Source: Pseudoscleropodium purum (taxonomy: Eukaryota > Streptophyta > Bryopsida > Hypnales > Brachytheciaceae). Taken from it: a stretch of DNA of 64,000 bases. Position 1 is the first letter of the stretch. Each line of letters opens with the position of its first letter. The stretch covers positions 44,444,243 through 44,508,242 of the forward strand of contig OZ017796.1 of the NCBI GenBank assembly GCA_963969395.1. The letters are read 5' to 3'. This document shows positions 24,932 through 37,900 of this stretch, one piece after another. A program made the position numbers and the translations under genes. The notes beneath the pieces are model-generated. The model worked only from the letters and a program-made list of their open reading frames with translations. It was not told the origin of the DNA and did no database searches.

Positions 24932-25781
24932 TTAAATATATAGGAATGTTATTCATCTATTTTCTACCTTGAATTGCTTTTGAAAACATTCATAACCCAC
25001 CTAAGCTAGTCTAATGGGCCTATATGTAGATGAAATCTTTCCAAAGGAGGTTTTCATTCTACTCTTCAATAGGGGGAATACTAGCATGTGAGCATAGAAT
25101 CTATGAGCACATAAGCCTAAAACTACATGAGCCTAGTCTATATTATAGACATCTTGTATGATTATAGGTGTCTATATTAAAAATACCTATGTTATAGACT
25201 CTTTCCATACTATAGTATATCTACAGTAAGTTATAGGCACATATATTATGAGCACCTTCATATGTTTGTAGATACATACCACTACAACTAGGTTCAAGGC
25301 TCAAAGACTCATGCATTTGTACTGTTGAATGGGCAAATATTGAAGCTTATATAACTTGTATGCAACAATGACCTTGGCATTATTACTTCACTAAGAGCTA
25401 CTCACCAAATTTTTATATTTACCATCATAGATGGATGACAAAGGAAAAAATTTCTTCCTTGATAATTAGTTTTGTTTAGAAAATAACATTCAATAGATGT
25501 TTAAAATAGAATTAATCTATGATATTATTTTTTCTCCATTCAAAGTTTTTTAATTTTTGAATCAATAATTTCCTAGAAATTTTGACATCTACTTTTAGAA
25601 TTATTATTCATCAATCCTACTATTAAGTAGTGCAAGTTATTAAGTAGTGTTTGATTCCCTTTTTTTTTGCAAAGGTGAGACTTGAACCTCAATTAATTTT
25701 TTTTAAATGTTACATAAAATTGCATATAATCGGGTCTTGCTGTCATTCCAAAAAAAATCAAGTTGGATAATTATTCAAATG

Positions 25782-25812
25782 CTATATATATATGTGTGTG
25801 TGTGTGTGTGAT
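25782..25812. repeat. (TA)n(TG)n microsatellite
   Basis: A short TA run passes directly into about nine TG units. Confidence 0.85.
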
Positions 25813-27269
25813 GCAAATTAGGAATCAAAGAGACAATGGCATTTAATCATGACTTTTAGGATAAATTTACTAGTATTGTACATTTGGAGTTTCTAATGTA
25901 CAATTATCCTATAAACTGCCAATTTTCTTGGTTTTATAGTTTTAGCTATATTTATATTATTTATGAAAAAATAGCTATGCATTTTTTTTAATATTTAAGT
26001 CCTAAAGGCCAATTGTTCATTGAACAAACAATTAAAAATCCAAGTAGGTTCCTATGAAGTCAATTTTGGTTGAATGTTCATGAAATTTTAACACAAAATG
26101 TGAATATATACCTTTTTAGTGAAAATATAATTTTTTTTCTAATAAGGTACCTAAATCAAAAGTTATAATGTCCTAAATTTCTTTGGCATCTTTGACAAAA
26201 AATGCTCATCAACTTTCAAATTTGGCAAGTATATAATTAACAAAATATGGCATACAATTATTTGAAAAAGAATTTAGTTCTCAAATTACATTCTAAGAGG
26301 AGTCAAATTTTGTTAGTTATGTCAAGGTGATTTCAAGAAAAAACATTTTTTTCTAACTTCAAGCCCTACTATTTTGCAATCTATGAAGTCAAAGTTCTTG
26401 AAATTTTTCCTACATATTATAAATGTTTGCCTCTAACTTTCTAGTGTTGGAATTTCAAATAATAAATTTCCTCATTGCACAAGAAATCATCAAAAAATGA
26501 CTAGTGTATAGCCAATTCATTTGACCTCTTTGCATTGCAGGGAGATTTAGAGTAAGCAAAACTCCATATTTTGTACTACTAAAATCACAATAACCTTTGT
26601 AATATCACATCTCCAAACTCTGTGATATTACAGAAATATAATCCTCTGTAATATCACATCTTCAAAATCTGTGATATAACAGAAATACAATGGCCATTGA
26701 AGAGAGGTGATATTAGAGAGGATTGCTAGAATGATATTAGAGAGGTGTCATTTTGATTGCTTGTAATAATATTGAAATAAAAGTGTAAATATGTTAGAAA
26801 ATATTTTGGTGCTGGAATAGGAGGTCCATAAAGCATTCTAGTTTGCTTCTAAAATTTTTCATAAGCAAACCTAACATCATATACTTAAGAATGGTCAAAA
26901 TTTGCATTTTTTTGTAGAGCAATAGTTTTATTCCAAGAGCGCTCAAAGTTTGCTAATCATGTTTTGTGAGAATAAAAAAAAGTTTTTTTTTCACTTCAAA
27001 TGTTATAATCTTTCAATCCCCACAGTCAAATGGGTTGAAATTTTTTCTTTATAGAGCCATATTTGTTGTTTAATGAACACACTTTTGTATGATTGTAATT
27101 CCAAAAAAAAATTTAATTTTCAATTTCAAACAATGCATAAAAAATTGGTAGTTTTGGGGGGAATTTTTCTCTTCCAAAATACCCTCCAATCTTTAGGAGT
27201 TACATTAGGAAACCCTATTTGAGCCACTATGTATTTTCAATGTATTCTAATGATACATAAAGGATGTAT

Positions 27270-27475
27270 CACTAGAAGAAAGTTGATGGATTTTTCTAGA
27301 CATTTAAAGTCACAAGTTGTGTTTTTATGTCAATAATTACATTCATTGTAACATGATTATGTTACAGTGAACATAATTGTTGATGTAAAAAAATGGCTTG
27401 TGACTTTAGATGTCTAGAAAAATCTGCCAACTTAAACACACAAAAATCCAAAAAAAACAAAGGCTCTTTCTAGTG
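27270..27475. mobile_element. Palindromic MITE with CACTA-like ends
   Basis: The element begins CACTAGAAGAAAG and ends CTCTTTCTAGTG. A 3 bp TAT duplication flanks both sides (27267-27269 and 27476-27478). The two halves fold together: tttttctagacat...aagtcacaag and its reverse complement, then an inner stem centred near 27360. CACTA-type ends with a 3 bp target duplication fit the CACTA (EnSpm) superfamily. At 206 bp it cannot code for a transposase. Confidence 0.65.
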
Positions 27476-28799
27476 TATACCTATTGTGGTCCTTTTGGTC
27501 CTTGCACATATTTAGACTAATCAGTTTTACAGTTTTTTTGTGCAATTGGACAAAAAATTCAAGATTTTTTCACAAATATTTTAATCAATTCATTTTTCAG
27601 CAAAAAAAAGACATATTATAGGTGATCAAAGCAAACATATATACCTTCCTATTGTTTTTTCTAGGAGTACTATTCTTGTCCTTTTGGATTCTATTGTAGT
27701 TATTTGGATTTCCTACATGGTTGCAATGGTAATTCAAAACCTCCTTTCAAATGGTGGAATCATGAAGAAACCTTAGCTCATGTGTCTAAACTAATCCTTT
27801 TTTTTTACTTTCTTAGAAAGTGCAGGATGACAATTGCTTAAAATTTAGTGAGCATTGTATTTCTTCATTCATCCATCTTTGGGACCAAAAAACACTTTAC
27901 AATCATATTCATACACTTTTTCGTTCAAATTTGGTGACTTCATTTACATTTTTAATAGAAATGAAAAAAAATTGATGAAAAAAAATTACTTTAAGTTGAC
28001 AAAAAGTAGAAATTTATTTTGAAATGGTGCAATCTAGCCACATGGTGCCAAAAATGGGCCAATCTAAACCATATGAGGTTTTCTTTTGAAGTTATAAAAC
28101 AATGACTATTAAACCCAATTCCACCCCCTTCAAACCCCATTCCTTTTGTAGCTTTACTAAATTAAAGTACAGAGAAGATATAATTGGACTTCAACAATCC
28201 ATATCGTAAGGGTTTTTCTAGTTTTTGTTAAAGATCTCCTTGATTGTCATCCCTTAGTTGCATTCTTAGTATGCTAGAAAGCCCTCAATAAAGAGGGTTC
28301 ACGGGCTTTGTTTTGTAGTGTTAGGACCTACAATGTGAAAGTTATTGAATTAAAATTTTTTTATGAATTTTTTAAAAATTAAAAAAATATTTTTATTACT
28401 TTTAGTTTGATTGTGACAACAACACATGGCACATGCGTAGGAGTTGCAATTTGTTTGGGTGCCATTTGGGGAATACATAATACATCCTGTACCTTAGTGA
28501 CCAAAAGTGGCACAAATAATGTCTCCTACCTTACAACAACAAAATCTCCTATGAAGAAATGCTCCATTCACCTTTAGGACTTGTTTATACCAAAAAACTA
28601 TAGGTTGGAGCCCTAAGAAATGGAATGTTTTGATTGAGTCTTTGCTTTACATGCATAGCTATCTTCCAATCAAAACACTTCATTTCTTTGGGCTCCAACC
28701 CAAAGTTTTTTTGGGTACAAACATGCCCTTGTCTCGTTTTTCATATGGGCTGTCCTTTCCCACGTTCTCAAAAAAAAAAAAAAAAAATTCTAAAGGCCC

Positions 28800-30744
28800 G
28801 GGAACCACAACTTATCAAAGCACCAGGGATCCCCAAAAGCAGCCACGCAAATTGGAGCCACGTGCTCCATTCCGTAGAAATTGATCGTCCGGGTATCACA
28901 TCCGGGTATCTTCATCAGCCTGTATTGTCCCTGGAGCAAAGCACCGACCGCTGGACGCGGCCTTGCATTCAACGGACGGAGACACAGGGCCGGCTCTCTC
29001 CCTTTGCCAGCTTCGCTTCCCCATTCTCGTCCACCTGTTCATTCTATATGTTGCACCATCGTCGCGTCTCGGAATCTTTCCGGGTGATATATAATCCTCG
29101 GAAGGCTATATCGACTTGCGAGGGGGATTTCTCTGTTGCACTCCATTGGATTCCGTGCCTGGTTCCGTTGCGGTGGAAATTTTGGTTGTGGAGGAGGACC
29201 TTGTATGCCGGTGCGACATTCTGTCGAGGCGTTGCTGTTGAAAGAAGAGGACGCAGCTGAGGGACTGTCATTTGCTCCAATTAGGTATGTGGAGGTGTTT
29301 CCGCTTGCTCTGGCTATGGTTGTGGAAATGAACGGGGGATTACTCGCTTGCTCAGAGTAGCCGCTGAGCACCGGAGTGCGCTAGGGTTTCGACGCGTAGA
29401 GCGCTTGGCTTTTATTGGCGTCTTACGGTTACTTTGGTAGTCAGTTTTCTGTGTTTTGGGGTTAGTATGAACTGTTGGGATGGGAAGGCGTATCTGCCAG
29501 GGCTTCTGCACGGTTCCTGTCTCATTCCTTGCGGCTCGATTTCTTTGCAACCTTTTCTTCGTCAATCGTAGAGTTGGCATGCCCAGAGGAATGAAGGTAC
29601 TTGGCATGCTGTAGGTAGTTTTTTCACCGAATTTTTTTACATACTCATAGTGAATTCGTTTCATCTTTTAAAGCACGCGAAGGTGTTTGACTGAAAAGTA
29701 GTTAGCACTCTGTACGCCATAATTGCCACATATCGTTGAAATTTTAATTGAGATATTTTCGTACGTTCTGTAAGGCATTAGCACCGCTATCATCGCGATT
29801 TATTGTAACTACTTCAAAACTGTTTGGAATTTGGATTCAAGAATAAATTGGAAAGAAGGCTTGTTGAAGTGTTGAAGTGGAAGTAAAGCATAATGGCTGA
29901 AAAATAGAGATATCCACTTTCAGAGTTCTTTGGAGTCGAGCACCAATAATTGGTAAGTAGCGTCACTGGGAGATCAAGTACAATAAACATGTGAAAAGAA
30001 TGAAATGAACACGAAAATGTTGAAATCCCGGAGTGACACTTCAATGACTTCTCCCAATGACTTTCTCTAGTGATGGGTTTATTGTGTCTTCCTTGAACAT
30101 TCATTTTCATTATTTAGGTGTAACATTTTCACAGTGTTGGTAATTGGTGCTCATAATGTGCGAGGGTTGTGTACTTTGTGCGGAAATTCAGAATATTTGG
30201 TATTTTTTACATATTTAAAAAAAAATTATGCCCGTAGTTTTTGAAATTAATGCCTAAATGCAAGTCAAAAGTACAAATTTTTACAGGAACCTCAATTTAT
30301 AGCTATTTCAATTGAGAATATTTTTCAATGTTAAAACTTCTTAATTTTAGGATTTTGACTTTTTAGGCTCTGTAAATGTAATGTACATATCAGGAATATG
30401 CGTTTTGAAGATCCCTTTCGAAACCATTTTGTGTATGACATAGAACTCTAGAAGAGACTGCTTAGAACTCTAGTGCTTCTTCCCTTCACAGATTGCCCTT
30501 CGTCACGCACACACCTCTTGCTAATAAGTACAACCAAGTGTATGAACAGTTGAGTTGTTGGCAATGGAGGTCAGTATAGGAGAAGGGATCAGGTCTCTAA
30601 CGGTTTTATTGTCCTCTACCTTATGAAGGTGTTGGCTCTTAATGACCTTGGTGTTTGTATAGGGAATACTGGAACCGCATCATTATGTAGGGTACAAGAC
30701 CAAGGAAGTGTGTATTTTTAGGATTTGAGGAGGAATAGGATGCG
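28800..30744. other. Leader and promoter side of the 30745 gene; no coding region recognised
   Basis: 28800-29600 is markedly richer in G and C than its surroundings and may be the promoter and a 5' untranslated exon of the gene starting at 30745, perhaps spliced. Frames here, for example 29136-29360 plus, match no family I know. 29650-30740 is AT-richer and could be a leader intron; this is inference. Confidence 0.35.
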
Positions 30745-32130
30745 ATGAAGGCATCGGTAAAAGTGAGGGAGGGACAGCGACCGCTGGTTCGGGGCAAGGT
30801 ACCTGTGCAAGTAGGCGGGCTGCCATTCTACTCCGGCATCAGCGTGGGCGATGAGAAAGAACTGGCATTACATTTGGGTACCAACATGGAGGCCGGGCCT
30901 TCGTGCAGCCTCTCCTACAGGCCGAACGACCCGCAATCCCCTCTAGCCGTGTTATTGAAGACAGGGTTCGGGCTATGGGGATCCCCTCATGCGGCGCCTT
31001 TCACTATTGCGGCGGAATTCAACATAGCACGCCGGGAGAATGTATCATTCACGCTCCGTTTGAAACCGCGGGTTGGCAGTTTCAGCTTTCGCAAGCACTT
31101 CTTAAGCACCAGTGGAAACTTTGGGCGAGAGGTACGGAGCTCTGACAGGCAGGTCCAGGAGGAAGTTGAGGTTGACTCGACGAGCCGGCCGTCTGGTGCT
31201 CCCACACAGGGTGATGGGCTTGCGTATGAGAATGATTACGACTGTGGGCTCAGTCCTTTAGGATTAGGCCAGGTGAAGGTTATAGAGAAGAAGTGCTATG
31301 ATCCTGGTAGCCCTGTCAGTAACGGAGATGTGCATCATGTTGGGCATGGGTCTGGTGAGCTGGAGATGCTTGACGATGGCGTTGGGGTCATGGATGAACA
31401 TGACGGGGATAGAGCTATTGCTGCAACGGATGGGGATGCAGTTGTTAGGGAGGATCCATCTAAAGCGAGGAGAAGTAGATTGCTTCAAAGCTGGTCAGGT
31501 AATGTGCATCGCAGTTGGGGACTGACTGTGCACAGCGCGATTCCGCTAGGCAGGCAGGCGATGGGGCGGGTGAAGTGGGGGATGCAAATGCCCTCTAATG
31601 AAGGGGGTGGCAACTTTTTTGGTTATAAACTGCCAGTTCTCGTGCTTGACAAAATCAGCATCAGCAGTGTAGAGAAAGGGCAAAGTAGTTCATTTCCTCC
31701 TGACTCTGGGCCTCTGAGTTACAGGATGAGATACTTCGAGAATCCTGTTGACGATGGATCTCAGTTGGGACTGATTGCATCCGTATGCTGTTCCATGCGT
31801 AATCAACTGCAGAGCTTGCACTCAGACAATGCATCATTGAAGAAGATCATTGAGGACATGAAGGCGGAAATGGGGGGTCAGTCCAGTGGGGGAGTAGAGA
31901 AGAGGCTTTCTCCGAAGCCCCCAAGACTGGAACAGGATTCCATTCGTTCGCAGTTGTTTGAAGAGTTGCAAAAGAAGACTAGCTCTCGGGCCTCACCAAA
32001 GGGCTTTATTAACGAGAACAGGGGTGTATCCAGTGGTCAAAACCAGGAGTCAATCTTTGACCTACCAAATGAAGGCCTTTTTGATGATAAGAAAGGTGTC
32101 GATCTTGGAGCTAAAGCTAGAGCCAAGTAA
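30745..32130 (+). CDS. Conserved plant protein of unknown function (MKAS-KVRE N-terminus)
   Basis: A single frame of 461 residues without introns, starting at the ATG at 30745. Its first 118 residues, with MKASVKVREGQRPLVRGKVP, the SYRPND motif and LKTGFGLWGSPHAAP, resemble uncharacterised seed-plant proteins that begin MKAS.K.REEQ.PL.RAKVP and contain YRPND and KTG.G.FGSP. The alternating polar and hydrophobic pattern suggests beta strands. A central acidic region (about 130-250) is low in conservation. The stretch HSAIPLGRQAMGRVKWGMQM and YKLPVLVLDKISI (about 255-305) is a second conserved block in my memory of the family. Residues 347-376 (MRNQLQSLHSDNASLKKII) look like a short coiled coil. 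The role and location are unknown; I do not propose a function. Confidence 0.85.
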   Translation: MKASVKVREGQRPLVRGKVPVQVGGLPFYSGISVGDEKELALHLGTNMEAGPSCSLSYRPNDPQSPLAVLLKTGFGLWGSPHAAPFTIAAEFNIARRENVSFTLRLKPRVGSFSFRKHFLSTSGNFGREVRSSDRQVQEEVEVDSTSRPSGAPTQGDGLAYENDYDCGLSPLGLGQVKVIEKKCYDPGSPVSNGDVHHVGHGSGELEMLDDGVGVMDEHDGDRAIAATDGDAVVREDPSKARRSRLLQSWSGNVHRSWGLTVHSAIPLGRQAMGRVKWGMQMPSNEGGGNFFGYKLPVLVLDKISISSVEKGQSSSFPPDSGPLSYRMRYFENPVDDGSQLGLIASVCCSMRNQLQSLHSDNASLKKIIEDMKAEMGGQSSGGVEKRLSPKPPRLEQDSIRSQLFEELQKKTSSRASPKGFINENRGVSSGQNQESIFDLPNEGLFDDKKGVDLGAKARAK

Positions 32131-34929
32131 CATTGCAAACTCAATATGGGCTCACATTGACCAGCATATACCAGCGTCTATCAAAGGTTGGTTATACACG
32201 TGGACTTTGTACAATATTCTTCTTAATTTACTGGGAAAGAGATGGCATTGCAACACCTAAGAAATTCTGAGGGTCCGCGATTTGCTTCAGGAAGAAAACA
32301 AGCCGGTCTATTTGTCATGAGATACACCTACTTGTTCGCAGGGTATACTTGGGTGGTGGATGTCCAGCTGCTTTTGGACGCACATTCTGCGGCTTGTTCT
32401 CGAGAGCCAGGCTTCCTATGGAGGCTCCATAGTGGTTTTTTATATGTAATTAGTCGACTACTTTCTGCTGTATAGCTATTGAAGACTTGAGTTCAGAATA
32501 AGTTTCATTCGTGTGTTTGTATCCTTTACAGATATGTGGGAGGTTTAGTTCTCAGTTGATTTTGAGAGAATTAGAGCTATTTCAGGTTGCAGGGATTTTG
32601 CATTGAAGCGTGCATTATTTATGTCATCACGTTGAAGTGCTTCGGAGAGGTCTTCTAAAGTAGCTAATAAGAAAACTTCTGCTCCTGGCCTTTAAATTTT
32701 CAATTTGAGTTCGTTATCCAGATCGTGACAACGCTGGTTGGTTGTGGATGTAATGTGATGTTTTGATTATGTTTTTCTTATTCACTTTACTTAGAATTGA
32801 TGATCTCAGCACTCCCAAACTCAGGCTCGACGATTTTTCTGTTCTTGATGTTTGCGTCCTGTGTGACATTCACTCAGTTCATATTTCACAATTACATTCT
32901 TTCGCTGTAGAACATCACTGTGAATGTTCTAGTGTGGCCATGTGTCACCTTGACAGAAATTGGCAATGTACTCATAATATAACCCTGAAGCGTGTCGATG
33001 TCCATATTCTGGACGATGAACAGAGCGCTTCCAGGAGTTGTATAAGTAGTCCAACAAACTTTTCATTCATCCAATGTAATACTTGAATCTTGAAAAGACA
33101 ACCTTTGTCTTTTACCAAATTCATGAAATTGCAGTAAATGATATTTCTGTAAAAAGATATAAGCCAAAATGTGCAAAAAATTGAAAAAGGATTGATGCGT
33201 TAAAGGGTTAATAACCTCCATTTGTTTATACGAAGAGAAGGGCACCCAAAAGCCAGTCTTTTCTTTTCCTGTCACGTTGGTGTCTGGCACATAACTGTCA
33301 AGACATAGACTACAATCTGAAGGGAAATCCAGACCCAAGTCATTTCATAGTTTTCTGATTCACGGATAATATTTGTGAATTTTCAAGAATGTTAGTCACT
33401 GGAAATCCTACACATGACAATGGGTCAACCATCTCACACAATTGTAGAGTTCACAATAGGCACCCTTTGAACGAATGTTGGACATCACATGTGTTCAAAA
33501 CCATCTCTCTGTATTCTTGAAAAAAAAAGAAAAAGGACTAGGTGTTCAAATTTTGGACAATGCATGAATGCAAACACATCTCAAGTACACAAAAATGCAT
33601 TTTTTCATCCATCAATTTATTAAAAGACTTTTGTATTTAATTCTTTAACATTTGTATGGTATTGATTCTTAAAACTTTGCTTTGCGAATACACTATTATT
33701 CAATATTATTGATAGGTCTAGCCTTAAAAAAATAACCCTTTCAATTCCAAAAATGACCCTTCAAAAGTGACTTGAACAAAAAAAGGAAAAAAAGTCTTAT
33801 AAAAATTACAAATATTCTATTTGCAATCAATTTTCAAAGGAATTTTTAATTTTGGCTTTAAATTTTACTAAAAAATATTGTTTTTTGCAATAGTTAGTCT
33901 AATGTTATGGATATGACATATAGATTATATTTTATAACTACTATTTGAGAGTCATAATTAAATTCTTCTTCTAAATTCTTTTTCTAAGTATTTTATAATA
34001 CATCTTTGACAATTTTGAAAATGTAGACTACTCCCTTGGTCCTTGAGGGATTAAAGGATGGAGACCATAACCTTGAAGGTAGGAATTTTATAATATTCGA
34101 ATTCTAAAAGAATCCTTTAAGTAACATAAAGGTACATTTTGCTTTCTCATTGCACCAACAATGTACAAAGAATATAATTTTCAAGAGGTGCATGCTTTTA
34201 GTGATCATTGTATTTCAACTTCCAAAATTCATAGCTAATTTCAAAAAGCTCTAAAAAAAATATGAAACAACTTAGAGCACATGCCAATTCCATTTTTCTT
34301 TCAAGGAGAATTTACTAAAAAATAATTTTAGAAATTTAACCTCCCAAAATTAATTTTCAACTCTTAAATGGGCGCTTTAAGGACTTCCCACCTTAGTCAA
34401 ACCTCAAAATCCTCTATTTTGTATCTTGCATTATGCTTTTATTTATAAGTGAAATCTTTTATTTTTATTTTATTTTGCAAAGATGAAATCATATGTCTAA
34501 TATATGTCATAACATTTTCATTTGGAGAGGTGAAAATTTAAATTTCTATGACCATTTGAAGAAAAAATGAAGAAAATTCATATCAAATACAAAACAAGTT
34601 TAGAAATCTAAAAATTCAGTATAGAAGTGTATTGTCATATAGAACATTATAGTTTTAAAAAGATTTTTATGTGACTATATATTTTGAAATGCAATTATGA
34701 ATCTTCAACTTCAAACTTCAATAAAATGCTCATTTCAAGAATTTTTTCTAAATTTCCCAGTGGAGTAGAATCTACACTTTAGAAGCTTCATTTGTTATTT
34801 TGGGTTGAAAGCAAAAGAGTGAATCATTTTGACTATCAAAATCAACATTCTCATTCACTCTCACATAGTTATTAGAGAAACTTGGTTGCGAGCTCCAGTC
34901 GATGCTTACATTCTTCTCCAAATTAAAAA
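32131..34929. other. 3' side of the 30745 gene, then AT-rich intergenic
   Basis: 32131-33060 is of even composition and probably untranslated 3' sequence; no second gene is recognisable. From 33100 on the DNA is AT-rich. A decayed TTAA-family right end (cttggtccttgagggattaa) may lie at 34035-34054. Confidence 0.4.
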
Positions 34930-37900
34930 AAAGTCATTCGAATGTATCGACGGTTCTGCATCAGGCAGGTCCAAAGTTCTCGCTGTAAAGAACAGTCACT
35001 ATGTCGAAGCCTGGAGCTGACAACGAGCCTTTTGCAAGAGGACCCCTCGTCAACATGCCTCCAAGAACAGGTGAGAGGTATTCGCTCACAACTAGCTGGG
35101 TTTGAAATGAGGAAGCTTGAGGGTTGTAAGGTACGATCCCGAGTCAGGTGGCGCTTAATGGGGGATCGAATGATAGCTGAATTTTATCAAGCTGTTAGAG
35201 ACACCCCTCCAACTTCCGCGCTAACTGAACTGATGGATAGCCAGGGTGTCCTGCAACATGCTAGTAGCGATTTGGAACTCATATGCTCCATTTTTATCAA
35301 GACCTTTATTCTCAAGAACCTACTACCACTGATATCGGGACAAATCGTCAGTCCATCCTTGATTCTGTTTCAAACAAATTTAGCGTAGAGATGGCTCAGC
35401 AACTCACTCAACCGATTCTAGCGTGTTTAACTTCACAACTCGCTGAAGCAGATGGCACAGGGAAGAAGCCCAGGTCCCGACGGGGTAACGGTGGATTTCT
35501 TCTTAAAGTTCTGGGATCTGATTTGTAGCGATTATACGAAGATGATACAAGCATCGATCGTGAATGGTCATTTCCCTTAAGGGAAATGACATCAGGAATT
35601 ATTACGCTTATTTTCAAAGATGGAGACCGAGCCAACTTGTCCAATTGGCGGCGATAACACTATTCAATGTCTCTTACAAAATACTGGCCAAGACATTGCA
35701 ACTTCGACTATAGAATCTGTTAAAAGATATTATCAGCCCGGACCAGTCGGCGTTTCTCCCGTTGCGTTATATTCTCGACAACGTCTTGCTTCAATACGAA
35801 TCAGTGGAGTGGGCTAAAGAGTCTCTTCAAGATCTCATTTTCCTCAAACTAGACTTTGCTAAAGCTTACATTAATATTGTATCATGGGATTTCTTAGTTC
35901 AAGTAATGGATAAATTAGGGATTCCAGATACTTTCACTTGCATAGTGAGAATGTTCTTGCAGGACGCTTCAGCTTCAGTGATAGTCAACGGTAAATTGTC
36001 GAATTCGTTCTCCATCCAGCGTGGGGTACGCCCCTAGCACCTTATTTGTTCCTATTGGTGGGCGAGGCATTCAATATGGCGGCCAAAGTCGAAATGCATG
36101 CAGGGAATATTCTTGGTATTCTACTTCCTGATAACTAAACCCAGCAGCTTGTATCCCAGTTCGCCGATGACACTGGGTTTTCTTTAATGGGGTAGGAGCG
36201 TTTCTCAAGGAATACAGTAAACCTGGTACACCAATTCGGCTCTGCTTCAATCCTTGTGATCAATTGGCATAAGAGCATAGGCTATTGGTTTTCAACAGTC
36301 CCTCCTCCCGATTGGTTACATCAGTTTGGAATCACATGGGCTCAACCAGGATCCCTGACCAAACTTCTCGGAGCGCCATTTGGAATTACACTAAAAACAA
36401 AGGATGTCGATGGTTTTCTTAAGCAAAAGATTACAAAAAAGCTGTCTTATTGGTCGACGCAACGATTATCCCTAGCTGGTAGGGCTGTGGTAGTGAACGT
36501 GATCTTGCTATCAACTATCTATTACTTCATTGCTATCTGGGGTGGATCTCTTCAAGCAATTAGGTCAATTAGAGGGAGTGTCAGGAACTACCTCTAGGGT
36601 GGGATAGAGCATTGGGATAGAGTGCTCGAGTTAGTTGGAATGACTGTTGCTTGTCGAAGAATTTTGGGAGACTTCAACTACTCGACCCTGAGGTCTCTCT
36701 CTCATCGTTGTGAGCAAAATGGGTTCTGTATGCCATTGAACCCAGCATTTCAGCATTAAAGATCCTACTCCGTCACCCCATATTCAAAATGAAACCACAC
36801 CCCAAGACAAACTATTGGTATCCAAACACAGCTTGGCTCATGGTTCACCGGCCTTCTGCTACTAAGGGATCTAAGATTTGGAATCGTATTATCTCAGCCT
36901 GGAGACGCATGGTCAAATTTATCGAATTAGCCCCTCCAACTAACGCAGATGAGATTTTACAGACCAATATTTGGTAGTTGACCAGCTTCATTGGGTCCAG
37001 TTTGAATTTCTCGGCAGACAGAGCTCGTGAACTCGCTGGAGGAGGACTGAGATCAATCGGCCACCTATGGGATACAAACACAAGGGACTTCAAACCATGG
37101 TCTCAGGTCTCATCAAAGTTTCTACTCACAAACAGGGAGTAGAATAACTGGGCCTCACTCAAAGCGCAGTTTCCACATACATGGATCACATTACTAACAG
37201 AGCAGGTTGGTCGAGTTTGAGCGGGTGATTGGGTCGGAGTTTTCCCAAGTCTTGATAGTAGTAAGGTTCCCAACCATCGTATGGTGCCCCTCAACTTCCA
37301 CCATAGATCTCATTAAAACTCAAGTACAAACGATCCAAATCCCAGGTTCCCTTATCCGAGCCACAGTTGGATCCTACTCTAGCCAATTATCGATCCTTCC
37401 TGCGTCAATGGTGATCAGACAATTTACAGGAGTTGTTAGACGAGTTCAAGTTGTCCAAGTTAAAAAAGGTCAAGGCAGACCAGTGGTTTTCTTGTATGCA
37501 GGAACTCAAGAAGCTTTTGGACGAACTATCCCATCCAAATGGCCTGGATTTCTTAGAGACTCATTTAAACCTGTATGGCTAGAGACATGGAGACGCGAGC
37601 GTCCAGCAAAAGAGGCTGCCTTCATCTGGTCGATATGGCACAACGCAGTCGCTGTCAACTCATGGCGAATTCAAATCTCCCCCGGAATTGACGCCAGCTG
37701 CTCGCATTGCTCCACCGGTGAGATCGAATCACCCGTGCATAGATTTTTCTCCTGTCCTAAATCTCAGGACATTTGGAATTATGCCCAGTCCATTCTGCAT
37801 CATTTCATTGGTTCATTATACCCTTGTTATGGGACCACATCGGAGACTAAACGCAATGCACTGCATCTTCAGGTCGTCTCTACCCTGGAAATTCCGCCAA

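Larger units (their letters stand above)
24936..28800. other. Intergenic, AT-rich, repeats only
   Basis: No coding signal. It contains a decayed repeat at 25070-25320 shared with 15330-16020, a (TG)n run at 25787-25812, a tandem duplication of about 60 bp with the phrase ctgtgatatta at 26590-26690, and a short CACTA-like palindromic element at 27270-27475. An A-run of about 18 lies at 28770-28787. Confidence 0.55.

Noticed and set aside
28634..29260. A 208-codon plus-strand frame in GC-richer DNA
   Set aside because: It runs through a poly(A) tract (coding poly-Lys), has no family resemblance, and other frames there are open too.
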